Shown: one piece after another, positions 8,075-17,239 of the stretch
Numbering within the stretch: position 1 is the stretch's first letter
Layout: each line of letters starts with the position of its first letter
NCBI RefSeq assembly: GCF_002019855.1
Contig: NZ_CM007717.1
Coordinates: 5,009,798-5,073,797, forward strand
Source of the DNA: Streptomyces antibioticus
GTDB lineage: Bacteria > Actinomycetota > Actinomycetes > Streptomycetales > Streptomycetaceae
Direction of reading: 5' to 3'
Length of the DNA: 64,000 nucleotides
Made by a program: the position numbers and the translations under genes
The notes under the pieces: generated by a model
Seen by the model: only the letters and a program-made list of their open reading frames with translations
Told to the model about the DNA's origin: nothing
The model's database searches: none

Positions 8075-9393
8075 GCACTTCACACGCTTCCCCCCGCGAG
8101 ACCACCGAGGGCACCGTCTACACGGTCACCGGTGGCGACTGGGACGAGGTCGTCCAGTCCGCGGCCCGCGCCGACGACGAGCGCATCGTCGTCAACATGG
8201 GCCCCCAGCACCCCTCCACCCACGGCGTGCTCCGCCTGATCCTGGAGATCGAGGGCGAGACGGTCACCGAGGCCCGCTGCGGCATCGGCTACCTCCACAC
8301 CGGCATCGAGAAGAACCTCGAATTCCGCACGTGGACGCAGGGCAGCACGTTCGTGACGCGCATGGACTACCTGACGTCCTTCTTCAACGAGACCGGCTAC
8401 TGCCTCGCCGTCGAGAAGCTCCTCGGCATCGAGGACCAGATCACCGAGCGCGCCCAGATCATCCGGGTGCTCCTGATGGAGCTGAACCGGATCTCCTCCC
8501 ACCTGGTGTGCATCGCCACCGGCGGCATGGAGCTGGGCGCGACCACGATCATGATCTACGGCTTCCGCGACCGCGAGATGATCCTCGACATCTACGAGCT
8601 GATCACCGGCCTGCGGATGAACCACGCCTACATCCGCCCCGGCGGACTCGCCCAGGACCTGCCGCCCGGCGCGGTGGACCACATCCGCGAGTTCGTGAAG
8701 AAGATGAAGAAGAACCTCCCGGAGTACGACAAGCTCGCCACCGGGAACCCCATCTTCAAGGCCCGGATGCAGGACATCGGCTATCTCGACCTGGCCGGCT
8801 GCATGGCCCTCGGTGCCACCGGCCCCGTCCTGCGCTCCACCGGCCTCCCGCACGACCTGCGCAAGAGCCAGCCGTACTCCGGCTACGAGACGTACGACTT
8901 CGAGGTGCCGACCACCGACACCTGCGACGCCTACGGCCGCTTCCTCATCCGCGTCGCGGAGATGCACGAATCCCTGCGGATCGTCGAGCAGTGCCTGGAC
9001 CGGCTCCAGCCCGGCCCCGTCATGGTCGGCGACAAGAAGATCGCCTGGCCCGCCCAGCTCGCCCTCGGCCCGGACGGTCTCGGCAACTCCCTCGACCACA
9101 TCAAGAAGATCATGGGCACCTCCATGGAGGCCCTGATCCACCACTTCAAGCTGGTCACCGAGGGCTTCCGCGTCCCGCCGGGACAGGCGTACACGGCCGT
9201 CGAGTCCTCCAAGGGCGAACTCGGGGTGCACGCCGTGTCCGACGGCGGCACCCGCCCCTACCGGGTCCACTTCCGCGACCCGTCCTTCACCAACCTTCAG
9301 GCGATGGCGGCGATGTGCGAGGGCGGCCAGGTCGCCGACGTCATCGTCGCCGTCGCGTCCCTCGACCCCGTGATGGGAGGCGTCGACCGGTGA
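8071..9393 (+). CDS. nuoD: NADH-quinone oxidoreductase subunit D
   Basis: A 440-residue 49-kDa-type subunit that lines the quinone-reduction site with NuoB. The motif MGPQHPSTHGVLRL contains the His that is expected to face the quinone head group, and CGIGYLHTGIEKN and LDPVMGGVDR (C-terminus) are further landmarks; the conserved Tyr is expected in the MDYLTSF region. GTG 8071 overlaps the nuoC stop by 4 nt. The first 40 residues are a non-conserved extension. It evolved from hydrogenase large subunits but lacks the Ni ligands. Confidence 0.97.
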   Translation: MSTSHASPRETTEGTVYTVTGGDWDEVVQSAARADDERIVVNMGPQHPSTHGVLRLILEIEGETVTEARCGIGYLHTGIEKNLEFRTWTQGSTFVTRMDYLTSFFNETGYCLAVEKLLGIEDQITERAQIIRVLLMELNRISSHLVCIATGGMELGATTIMIYGFRDREMILDIYELITGLRMNHAYIRPGGLAQDLPPGAVDHIREFVKKMKKNLPEYDKLATGNPIFKARMQDIGYLDLAGCMALGATGPVLRSTGLPHDLRKSQPYSGYETYDFEVPTTDTCDAYGRFLIRVAEMHESLRIVEQCLDRLQPGPVMVGDKKIAWPAQLALGPDGLGNSLDHIKKIMGTSMEALIHHFKLVTEGFRVPPGQAYTAVESSKGELGVHAVSDGGTRPYRVHFRDPSFTNLQAMAAMCEGGQVADVIVAVASLDPVMGGVDR

Positions 9394-10262
9394 CCACCTC
9401 TTCTTCCGAGCGTGGCGTCAGCCTGGGCATGCCCGAACTGCCCGCGCCCGCCTACCCGGACGACGTCCGGGCCCGGCTGGAGGCGGACGCGCGCGAGATC
9501 ATCGCCCGCTACCCCGACTCCCGCTCCGCGCTCCTGCCGCTGCTGCACCTCGTGCAGTCGGAGGAGGGCCATGTCACGCGGACCGGGATGCGGTTCTGCG
9601 CGGACGTGCTGGACCTGACCACGGCCGAGGTCACCGCCGTCGCCACCTTCTACACGATGTACCGGCGCCGGCCGAGCGGTGACTACCAGGTGGGCGTCTG
9701 CACCAACACCCTCTGCGCGGTGATGGGCGGCGACGCGATCTTCGAGGGGCTCCAGGAGTACCTCGGCGTCGGCAACGGCGAGACCACCGACGACGGAAAG
9801 ATCACCCTGGAGCACATCGAGTGCAACGCGGCCTGCGACTTCGCGCCGGTCGTGATGGTGAACTGGGAGTTCTTCGACAACCAGACCGTGCAGAGCGCGA
9901 AGCGCCTGGTCGACGACCTGCGCACCGGACGCACGGTGTCGCCCACGCGCGGGGCGCCGCTGTGCACCTTCAAGGAGACCGCCCGGATCCTGGCGGGCTT
10001 CCCCGACGAGCGGGAAGGCGCCGTCGAGGCGAGCGGCAGCGCGGGCCCCGCGTCACTGGTGGGCCTTCGCCTGGCGAGGGGAGAGGCCGCACCCGCGCGC
10101 GTGGTCCACCCGCGCGACGGCGGTCCGCACGACCAGGTGCCGGAGCGGGCGGCGCACGAGCCGTCACCGGCCGAGCACCTCAGTTCACACGACGCGCCGC
10201 AGGACACATCGGCCTCCGACCCGGCCCACCCGGCAGGGCCCACCGCCGAGGAGGGGGAGTGA
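9390..10262 (+). CDS. nuoE: NADH-quinone oxidoreductase subunit E with long C-terminal tail
   Basis: A 290-residue 24-kDa-type subunit with the N1a [2Fe-2S] cluster: CTNTLC and, about 45 residues later, CNAACD supply the four Cys ligands. The thioredoxin-like fold ends near residue 215. The remaining 75 or so residues (EREGAVEASG to PTAEEGE) are a low-complexity Ala/Pro/Glu/His-rich tail not present in E. coli NuoE; similar tails occur in other Streptomyces. GTG 9390 overlaps the nuoD stop and its own stop overlaps the nuoF ATG. Confidence 0.96.
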   Translation: MTTSSSERGVSLGMPELPAPAYPDDVRARLEADAREIIARYPDSRSALLPLLHLVQSEEGHVTRTGMRFCADVLDLTTAEVTAVATFYTMYRRRPSGDYQVGVCTNTLCAVMGGDAIFEGLQEYLGVGNGETTDDGKITLEHIECNAACDFAPVVMVNWEFFDNQTVQSAKRLVDDLRTGRTVSPTRGAPLCTFKETARILAGFPDEREGAVEASGSAGPASLVGLRLARGEAAPARVVHPRDGGPHDQVPERAAHEPSPAEHLSSHDAPQDTSASDPAHPAGPTAEEGE

Positions 10263-11611
10263 TGACCTTGGCACCCGAGCTGAAAGGCAGCAGCCCCGAG
10301 AAGCTGCTCGCACCCGTGCTGTCGGCCTTCTGGGACGAGGACAGGTCCTGGTCGCTGGACGTCTACCGAAGGCACGAGGGGTACGAGGGACTCCGCAAGG
10401 CGCTCGCCATGTCCCCGGACGACCTGATCGCCTACGTCAAGGACTCGGGTCTGCGCGGACGCGGCGGCGCCGGGTTCCCGACGGGGATGAAATGGCAGTT
10501 CATTCCCCAGGGTGATGGAAAGCCGCACTATCTGGTTGTCAACGCCGACGAATCGGAGCCGGGGACCTGCAAGGACATCCCGCTCCTCTTCGCGAACCCG
10601 CACAGCCTCATCGAGGGCATCGTGATCGCGTGCTACGCCATCCGGTCTTCGCACGCCTTCATCTATCTGCGTGGTGAGGTCGTCCCCGTCCTGCGGCGGC
10701 TGCACGAGGCCGTACGCGAGGCGTACGAGGCGGGCTATCTGGGCGAGAACATCCTGGGCAGCGGGCTCGATCTCCAGCTCACCGTGCACGCGGGCGCGGG
10801 CGCGTACATCTGCGGTGAGGAGACCGCGCTGCTGGACTCGCTCGAAGGCCGCCGGGGTCAGCCGCGGCTGCGTCCTCCCTTCCCTGCCGTCGCGGGCCTC
10901 TACGCGTGCCCGACTGTGGTGAACAACGTCGAGTCGATCGCGTCGGTTCCCGCGATCCTCAACAACGGCAAAGAGTGGTTCCGGTCGATGGGGAGCGAGA
11001 AGTCCCCCGGCTTCACGCTCTATTCGCTCAGCGGGCATGTCGCGGGCCCCGGTCAGTACGAGGCGCCGCTCGGCATCACCCTCCGCCAGCTCCTGGAGAT
11101 GAGCGGCGGCATGCGGCCCGGGCACCGGCTCAAGTTCTGGACGCCGGGCGGCTCCTCGACGCCGATGTTCACCGAGGAGCACCTCGACGTCCCCCTTGAC
11201 TACGAAGGAGTGGGCGCCGCGGGTTCCATGCTCGGCACGAAAGCACTCCAGTGCTTCGACGAGACGACCTGCGTGGTGCGGGCCGTCACCCGCTGGACCG
11301 AGTTCTACGCCCACGAGTCCTGCGGCAAGTGCACCCCCTGCCGTGAAGGCACCTACTGGCTCGTGCAGTTGCTGCGCGACATCGAGGCCGGCAAGGGCGT
11401 GCTGTCCGACCTCGACAAGCTGAACGACATCGCCGACAACATCAACGGCAAGTCCTTCTGCGCCCTCGGCGACGGCGCCGCCTCGCCGATCTTCTCGTCG
11501 CTCAAGTACTTCCGCGCGGAGTACGAGGAGCACATCACGGGCCGCGGCTGCCCCTTCGACCCCGCCAAGTCGACCGTCTGGGCGGACCAGCACACGGAGG
11601 TGAACGCATGA
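10262..11611 (+). CDS. nuoF: NADH-quinone oxidoreductase subunit F
   Basis: The 449-residue NADH dehydrogenase subunit, binding NADH, FMN and cluster N3. Motifs: GLRGRGGAGFPTGMKW (FMN/NADH Gly-rich loop), NADESEPGTCKDI, GAYICGEETALLDSLEGRRG, and ESCGKCTPCREGT plus the later Cys in SFCALGDGA for the [4Fe-4S] cluster. ATG 10262 (MTLAPEL) overlaps the nuoE stop as TGATG; a GTG directly before it would add one residue. Presence of nuoE, nuoF and nuoG shows a complete NADH-oxidising module, unlike ferredoxin-type complex I. Confidence 0.97.
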   Translation: MTLAPELKGSSPEKLLAPVLSAFWDEDRSWSLDVYRRHEGYEGLRKALAMSPDDLIAYVKDSGLRGRGGAGFPTGMKWQFIPQGDGKPHYLVVNADESEPGTCKDIPLLFANPHSLIEGIVIACYAIRSSHAFIYLRGEVVPVLRRLHEAVREAYEAGYLGENILGSGLDLQLTVHAGAGAYICGEETALLDSLEGRRGQPRLRPPFPAVAGLYACPTVVNNVESIASVPAILNNGKEWFRSMGSEKSPGFTLYSLSGHVAGPGQYEAPLGITLRQLLEMSGGMRPGHRLKFWTPGGSSTPMFTEEHLDVPLDYEGVGAAGSMLGTKALQCFDETTCVVRAVTRWTEFYAHESCGKCTPCREGTYWLVQLLRDIEAGKGVLSDLDKLNDIADNINGKSFCALGDGAASPIFSSLKYFRAEYEEHITGRGCPFDPAKSTVWADQHTEVNA

Positions 11612-14112
11612 CGGTGACCACCAGCGCTCCCTCCGGAGGCGGCGAGGCGGCGGTCCCGCCGGAAGATCTCGTCACGCTGACCATCGACGGCGCCGAGATC
11701 AGCGTGCCCAAGGGCACTTTGGTCATCCGGGCCGCCGAACAGCTCGGCATCGAGATCCCCCGCTTCTGCGACCACCCCCTCCTCGACCCGGCCGGCGCCT
11801 GCCGCCAGTGCATCGTCGAGGTCGAGGGCCAGCGCAAGCCCATGGCGTCCTGCACGATCACCTGTACGGACGGGATGGTCGTCAGGACGCAGCTCACCTC
11901 ACCGGTGGCCGAGAAGGCCCAGCACGGTGTGATGGAGCTGCTCCTCATCAACCACCCCCTGGACTGCCCGGTCTGCGACAAGGGCGGCGAGTGCCCGCTG
12001 CAGAACCAGGCCATGTCGCACGGCCAGGCCGAGTCCCGCTTCGACGGCCGCAAGCGGACCTACGAGAAGCCCGTGCCGATCTCCACCCAGGTGCTGCTCG
12101 ACCGTGAGCGGTGCGTGCTGTGCGCCCGCTGCACCCGGTTCTCCAACCAGGTCGCCGGCGACCCGATGATCGAGCTGATCGAGCGGGGCGCGCTCCAGCA
12201 GGTCGGCACCGGTGAGGGCGACCCCTTCGAGTCGTACTTCTCCGGCAACACCATCCAGATCTGCCCGGTCGGCGCGCTGACCTCGGCGGCGTACCGATTC
12301 CGCTCCCGGCCGTTCGACCTCGTCTCCTCGCCGTCGGTGTGCGAGCACTGCTCCGGCGGCTGCGCCACCCGCACGGACCACCGGCGCGGCAAGGTCATGC
12401 GGCGCCTGGCCGCCGAGGACCCCGAGGTCAACGAGGAGTGGATCTGCGACAAGGGGCGGTTCGGGTTCCGGTACGCGCAGCAGCGCGACCGGCTCCAGAC
12501 GCCCCTGGTGCGCAACGCCGAGGGCGACCTCGAACCGGCCTCCTGGCCGGAGGCGCTCCAGATCGCCGCCCAGGGCCTGCTCGCCTCGCGCGGCCGCACC
12601 GGTGTCCTGACCGGAGGCCGGCTCACCGTCGAGGACGTCTACGCGTACAGCAAGTTCGCGCGCGTGGCGCTGGACACCAACGACATCGACTTCCGCGCGC
12701 GGGTGCACAGCGGCGAGGAGGCCGACTTCCTGGCCGCCCGGGTCGCCGGCCACGGCCGTGATCTCGACGGTACGGGCGTCACGTACACCACCCTCGGCAA
12801 GGCGCCCGCCGTCCTGCTGATCGGGTTCGAGTCCGAGGAGGAGGCCCCCGGCGTCTTCCTGCGGCTGCGCAAGGCCTGGCGCAAGCATGGGCAGCAGGTG
12901 TTCTCCCTCGCCACGCACGCGACCCGGGGTCTGCAGAAGGCGGGCGGCACCCTGCTGCCGGCCGCCCCGGGCACCGAGACCGAGTGGCTGGACGCGCTGA
13001 CCAGCGGGTTCGGTCTGGACGCGGACGGCACCCGGGCCGCGGAGGCGCTGCGCGCCGAGGGCGCGGTGATCGTCGTCGGCGAACGGCTGGCCGCGGTGGC
13101 CGGTGGTCTGACGGCCGCCGCGCGGGCCGCCGACGCGACCGGCGCCCGGCTGGTGTGGATCCCGCGCCGGGCCGGGGAGCGCGGCGCGATCGAGGCCGGC
13201 GCGCTGCCGTCGCTGCTGCCGGGCGGCCGCCCGGCCACCGACCCGCGCGCGCGGGAGGAGGTCGCCGCCGCCTGGGGGGTCTCCGAACTCCCGCATCGCT
13301 ACGGCCGCGACACCGGGCAGATCGTCGAGGCCGCCGTGACCGGCGAACTCCAGGCGCTGCTGGTGGCCGGGGTCGAGATCGCCGACCTGCCCGACCCGGC
13401 ACGCGCGCGTGCCGCGCTGACCGAGGCCGGGTTCGTGGTGTCGCTGGAGCTGCGGCCCGGCGAGGTCACCCGGCACGCCGATGTCGTCCTGCCGGTCGCG
13501 GCGGTCGTCGAGAAGCCGGGCGCCTTCCTCAACTGGGAGGGCAGGGTGCGCTTCTTCGAGGCCGCGCTCAAGCCCGACCAGATGACCCGGCGCCTGGCAC
13601 CGTCCGACGCGCGCGTGCTCCAGATGCTGGCCGACGCCATGGACGTCCACCTGGGCCTGCCGGACCTGCGCACCGCGCGCGCGGAGCTGGACCGGCTCGG
13701 GGCCTGGGACGGCGAGCGGGCCGGCGCGTCCACCCAGACCGCCGCCGCGCTGCCGCGGCCCGCCGCCGGTGAGGCCGTCCTGGCCGGGCACCGGCTGCTG
13801 CTCGACCACGGTGTCCTCCAGGAGGGCGACGCGGCGCTCGCCGGGACCCGGCACGCGGCCCACGCGCGCGTGTCCGCCGCCACCGCCGCCGAGGCCGGCG
13901 TCAAGGACGGCGACGTGCTCGCCGTGACCGGGCCCGCGGGCTCGGTCGAACTGCCCCTCGAAGTCACCGAGATGCCCGACCGGGTGGTGTGGCTCCCGCT
14001 GAACTCGGTGGGCGCGGGCGTCGCCTCCGAGACCGGCGCCACCCCCGGCGCCCTCGTCCGCATCGGCCCGGCGACGCCCGCCGCCGAAGCCACCGAGGAG
14101 GTGGAGGCATGA
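11608..14112 (+). CDS. nuoG: NADH-quinone oxidoreductase subunit G
   Basis: An 834-residue iron-sulfur subunit. In order: a [2Fe-2S] ferredoxin domain (CDHPLLDPAGACRQC), the His-ligated cluster region (HPLDCPVCDKGGECPLQN), a [4Fe-4S] region (CVLCARCTRF ... ICPVGAL), then a molybdopterin-oxidoreductase-like domain that begins with a further Cys set (CEHCSGGCATR ... WICDKG), which would ligate the extra cluster N7 found in some bacteria. The rest, about residues 300-834, is the inactive oxidoreductase fold. ATG 11608 overlaps the nuoF stop. The C-terminal third is Ala-rich and more divergent, as usual in actinobacteria. Confidence 0.96.
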   Translation: MTVTTSAPSGGGEAAVPPEDLVTLTIDGAEISVPKGTLVIRAAEQLGIEIPRFCDHPLLDPAGACRQCIVEVEGQRKPMASCTITCTDGMVVRTQLTSPVAEKAQHGVMELLLINHPLDCPVCDKGGECPLQNQAMSHGQAESRFDGRKRTYEKPVPISTQVLLDRERCVLCARCTRFSNQVAGDPMIELIERGALQQVGTGEGDPFESYFSGNTIQICPVGALTSAAYRFRSRPFDLVSSPSVCEHCSGGCATRTDHRRGKVMRRLAAEDPEVNEEWICDKGRFGFRYAQQRDRLQTPLVRNAEGDLEPASWPEALQIAAQGLLASRGRTGVLTGGRLTVEDVYAYSKFARVALDTNDIDFRARVHSGEEADFLAARVAGHGRDLDGTGVTYTTLGKAPAVLLIGFESEEEAPGVFLRLRKAWRKHGQQVFSLATHATRGLQKAGGTLLPAAPGTETEWLDALTSGFGLDADGTRAAEALRAEGAVIVVGERLAAVAGGLTAAARAADATGARLVWIPRRAGERGAIEAGALPSLLPGGRPATDPRAREEVAAAWGVSELPHRYGRDTGQIVEAAVTGELQALLVAGVEIADLPDPARARAALTEAGFVVSLELRPGEVTRHADVVLPVAAVVEKPGAFLNWEGRVRFFEAALKPDQMTRRLAPSDARVLQMLADAMDVHLGLPDLRTARAELDRLGAWDGERAGASTQTAAALPRPAAGEAVLAGHRLLLDHGVLQEGDAALAGTRHAAHARVSAATAAEAGVKDGDVLAVTGPAGSVELPLEVTEMPDRVVWLPLNSVGAGVASETGATPGALVRIGPATPAAEATEEVEA

Positions 14113-15473
14113 GCCCGTCCCTCGCCGCTGAAGACCTCTCGATGTTCGGCACCGACCCCTGGTGGCTGGTCGTCGTCAAGGCGGTGTTCTGCTTCGCCTT
14201 CCTGATGGTGACCGTGCTGTTCTCCATCGTCTGGGAGCGCAAGGTCGTCGCCTGGATGCAGTTGCGCGTCGGCCCCAACCGGCACGGCCCCTGGGGCATG
14301 CTCCAGTCGCTCGCCGACGGCGTGAAGCTGATGCTGAAGGAAGACCTCATCGTCAAGCGCGCCGACAAGGTGGTGTACGTCCTCGCGCCGATCGTGGCGG
14401 CCATCCCGGCCTTCATGGCGATCGCGGTGATCCCCTTCGGCCCGGCCGGCAACGAGATCTCGATCTTCGGCCAGCGCACCACGATGCAGCTCACCGACCT
14501 GCCGATCGCGGTCCTCTACATCCTCGCGGTCGCCTCCGTCGGCATCTACGGCATCGTCCTGGCGGGCTGGAGCTCCGGATCGACCTACCCGCTCCTCGGC
14601 GGGCTGCGCTCCTGCGCGCAGATGATCTCGTACGAGATCGCCATGGGCGCCGCGTTCGCCTCGGTGTTCCTCTACTCCGGGTCGATGTCGACGTCGACGA
14701 TCGTCGAACAGCAGCAGGACCGCTGGTACATCATCCTGCTGCCGGTCTCCTTCCTGCTCTACATCGTGACGATGGTCGGCGAGACCAACCGCGCCCCCTT
14801 CGACATGCCGGAGTCCGAGGGCGACCTGGTCGGCGGCTTCAACACCGAGTACTCCTCGATCAAGTTCGCGATGTTCATGCTCGCCGAGTACGTGAACATG
14901 GTGACGGTCTCGGCCGTGGCGACCACGCTGTTCCTCGGCGGCTGGCGGGCACCCTGGCCGGTCAGCACCTTCTGGGAGGGCGCGAACCACGGCTGGTGGC
15001 CGATGCTCTGGTTCGTCATCAAGGTCCAACTGCTGCTGTTCGGCTTCATCTGGCTGCGCGGCACGCTCCCGCGCGTGCGCTACGACCAGCTCATGAAGCT
15101 CGGCTGGAAGGTCCTCATCCCGGTCTCGGTGACCTGGCTGATGCTCGTCGCGACCGTACGGACCCTGCGCAACGAGAACCTCGACTTCGCCGACATCGCG
15201 CTCTACGTCGGCGGCGGCGTCCTGGTCCTGCTGTTGCTCTCCTTCGTCGTCGACATGTTCCGCGGCGGCGAGAAGCAGAAGCGGGAGGCCGCGGCCGAGC
15301 CCGTCGAGTTCGACCCGATGGCCGGCGGCTTCCCCGTGCCGCCGCTGCCGGGACAGCAGCTTCCGCCGGTGCCCAGGCGCCGCCCGCACCGGGAGCGGGA
15401 GCTGATTGTCAGTGGCGGGACCGATACTCACAGTGACGGATCTCTGGATGGAAAGGAGGCGTCCGATGGCTGA
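14109..15473 (+). CDS. nuoH: NADH-quinone oxidoreductase subunit H
   Basis: A 454-residue membrane subunit with about eight helices that forms the quinone-entry channel at the junction with the peripheral arm. Signatures: WERKVVAWMQLRVGPNRHGP, LADGVKLMLKED and the quinone-site loop ETNRAPFDMPESEGDLVGGF with its cluster of acidic residues. The last 75 residues after the final helix are a hydrophilic Pro/Arg-rich tail characteristic of Streptomyces. Start ATG 14109 overlaps the nuoG stop, and its end overlaps the nuoI start by 8 nt. Confidence 0.97.
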   Translation: MSPSLAAEDLSMFGTDPWWLVVVKAVFCFAFLMVTVLFSIVWERKVVAWMQLRVGPNRHGPWGMLQSLADGVKLMLKEDLIVKRADKVVYVLAPIVAAIPAFMAIAVIPFGPAGNEISIFGQRTTMQLTDLPIAVLYILAVASVGIYGIVLAGWSSGSTYPLLGGLRSCAQMISYEIAMGAAFASVFLYSGSMSTSTIVEQQQDRWYIILLPVSFLLYIVTMVGETNRAPFDMPESEGDLVGGFNTEYSSIKFAMFMLAEYVNMVTVSAVATTLFLGGWRAPWPVSTFWEGANHGWWPMLWFVIKVQLLLFGFIWLRGTLPRVRYDQLMKLGWKVLIPVSVTWLMLVATVRTLRNENLDFADIALYVGGGVLVLLLLSFVVDMFRGGEKQKREAAAEPVEFDPMAGGFPVPPLPGQQLPPVPRRRPHRERELIVSGGTDTHSDGSLDGKEASDG

Positions 15474-16077
15474 GGAGCCCAAGGAGGACGGGCAGACGAC
15501 GCCCGGTTTCCAGAACCCCGTGGCCGGCTTCGGCGTGACCTTCAAGGCCATGTTCAAGAAGCGGCTGACCGAGCAGTACCCGGAGCAGAAGAAGACCACG
15601 GCTCCGCGCTTCCACGGACGGCACCAGCTCAACCGCCATCCGGACGGCCTGGAGAAGTGCATCGGCTGCGAACTGTGCGCCTGGGCCTGCCCCGCCGACG
15701 CCATCTATGTCGAGGGCGCGGACAACACCGACGAGGAGCGCTACTCGCCGGGCGAGCGGTACGGCCGCGTCTACCAGATCAACTACGCCCGCTGCATCCT
15801 GTGCGGGCTGTGCATCGAGGCGTGCCCCACGCGCGCGCTGACGATGACCAACGAGTTCGAACTGGCCGACTCCAGCCGCGCGAACCTGATCTACACCAAG
15901 GAACAACTGCTCGCCGGGCTCGAAGAGGGCATGGTCGACAGCCCGCACGCCATCTACCCGGGCACGGACGAGCAGGACTACTACCGGGGGCTGGTCACCG
16001 AGGCCGCGCCCGGCACCGAGCGCCAGGCCGCCGTCTCCAAGGGAGAGAAGCCGGAAGACCAGGAGGTGCAGGCATGA
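15466..16077 (+). CDS. nuoI: NADH-quinone oxidoreductase subunit I
   Basis: A 203-residue 8Fe ferredoxin-type subunit with two [4Fe-4S] clusters (N6a/N6b): CIGCELCAWACP and CILCGLCIEACP. ATG 15466 is preferred over an upstream in-frame ATG at 15406 because a near-perfect AAAGGAGG ribosome-binding site sits 6 nt before it. It relays electrons from NuoG to NuoB. The C-terminal 40 residues are acidic and variable. Confidence 0.96.
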   Translation: MAEEPKEDGQTTPGFQNPVAGFGVTFKAMFKKRLTEQYPEQKKTTAPRFHGRHQLNRHPDGLEKCIGCELCAWACPADAIYVEGADNTDEERYSPGERYGRVYQINYARCILCGLCIEACPTRALTMTNEFELADSSRANLIYTKEQLLAGLEEGMVDSPHAIYPGTDEQDYYRGLVTEAAPGTERQAAVSKGEKPEDQEVQA

Positions 16078-16928
16078 GCGCGCAGCTCGCCGCCTACTCC
16101 ACCTCCACCGGCGAGGCGGTCCAGTTCTGGGTGCTCGGCACCGTCGCGGTGATCGGCGCCCTGAGCACGGTCCTGATGCGGAAGGCCGTGCACAGCGCGC
16201 TCTCCCTGGCCGGCACCATGATCGTCCTGGCGGTGTTCTACCTCGCCAACGGCGCCTACTTCCTGGGCATCGTCCAGATCGTCGTCTACACCGGCGCGAT
16301 CATGATGCTGTTCCTGTTCGTGGTGATGCTCGTCGGTGTCACCGCGGCGGACTCCCTGAAGGAGACCATCCAGGGCCAGCGCTGGATGGCCCTGCTGTGC
16401 GGGCTCGGCTTCGGCATCCTGCTGTTCGCCGGGATCGGCAACGCCTCCCTGACGGAGTTCAGCGGCCTCGCCGAGGCCAACGCCGCGGGCAATGTGGAGG
16501 GGTTGGCCTCCCTCATCTTCACCAAGTACGTCTTCGCGTTCGAGATCACCGGCGTCTTGCTGATCACCGCCGCCGTCGGCGCGATGGTGCTCACCCACCG
16601 GGAGCGCACCGAGCGCGCGAAGACCCAGCGCGAGCTGTCCGAGGAGCGGGTGCGCGAGGGCAAGCACCTCCCACCGCTGCCCGCCCCGGGCGTGTACGCG
16701 CGGCACAACGCGGTGGACATCGCGGGCCTGCTGCCCGACGGCACCCCGTCCGAGCTGACGGTCAGCGCCACGCTGCGTGAGCGCGGCCAGATCCGGGACG
16801 TGTCCACCGAGGCGCTGGCCGACCTCAAGGCCCTGGAACAGCGCTCCCAGGAGCGGCTGGAGCGGAGCGGCGGCGAGCGGCCCGGCCTGGAGCGCAAGTC
16901 CCGGTGGAGCAAGGAGGCGTCGAAGTGA
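16074..16928 (+). CDS. nuoJ: NADH-quinone oxidoreductase subunit J
   Basis: A 284-residue membrane subunit with five helices in the first 175 residues, including the conserved QIVVYTGAIMMLFLFVVML segment whose pi-bulge helix is tied to redox-proton coupling. About 105 hydrophilic residues follow (RERTERAKTQ to SKEASK), charged and probably helical, much longer than in E. coli NuoJ (184 residues) but common in actinobacteria. ATG 16074 overlaps the nuoI stop and the gene overlaps nuoK by 4 nt. Confidence 0.95.
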   Translation: MSAQLAAYSTSTGEAVQFWVLGTVAVIGALSTVLMRKAVHSALSLAGTMIVLAVFYLANGAYFLGIVQIVVYTGAIMMLFLFVVMLVGVTAADSLKETIQGQRWMALLCGLGFGILLFAGIGNASLTEFSGLAEANAAGNVEGLASLIFTKYVFAFEITGVLLITAAVGAMVLTHRERTERAKTQRELSEERVREGKHLPPLPAPGVYARHNAVDIAGLLPDGTPSELTVSATLRERGQIRDVSTEALADLKALEQRSQERLERSGGERPGLERKSRWSKEASK

Positions 16929-17224
16929 ACCCGGTCAACTACCTCTACCTCGCCGCCCTGTTGTTCACGATCGGCGCCACCGGTGTGCTGATCAGGCGCA
17001 ACGCCATCGTCGTGTTCATGTGCATCGAGCTGATGCTCAACGCCTGCAACCTCTCGCTCGTCGCCTTCTCCCGGATGCACGGCAACCTCGACGGCCAGAT
17101 CATCGCCTTCTTCACGATGGTCGTCGCCGCAGCGGAGGTCGTGGTGGGACTCGCGATCATCGTGTCGCTGTTCCGCTCCCGCCACTCGGCCTCGGTCGAC
17201 GACGCCAGCCTGATGAAGCTGTAA
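16925..17224 (+). CDS. nuoK: NADH-quinone oxidoreductase subunit K
   Basis: A 99-residue protein, exactly the normal length, with three transmembrane helices. The conserved Glu in FMCIELMLNACNLSLVAF (helix 2) and the second Glu in VAAAEVVVGLAI (helix 3) are the family's proton-pathway residues. GTG 16925 overlaps the nuoJ stop; an upstream in-frame ATG at 16904 would add seven residues not found in the family. Confidence 0.96.
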   Translation: MNPVNYLYLAALLFTIGATGVLIRRNAIVVFMCIELMLNACNLSLVAFSRMHGNLDGQIIAFFTMVVAAAEVVVGLAIIVSLFRSRHSASVDDASLMKL

Positions 17225-17239
17225 GGGGTCGGAAGAATC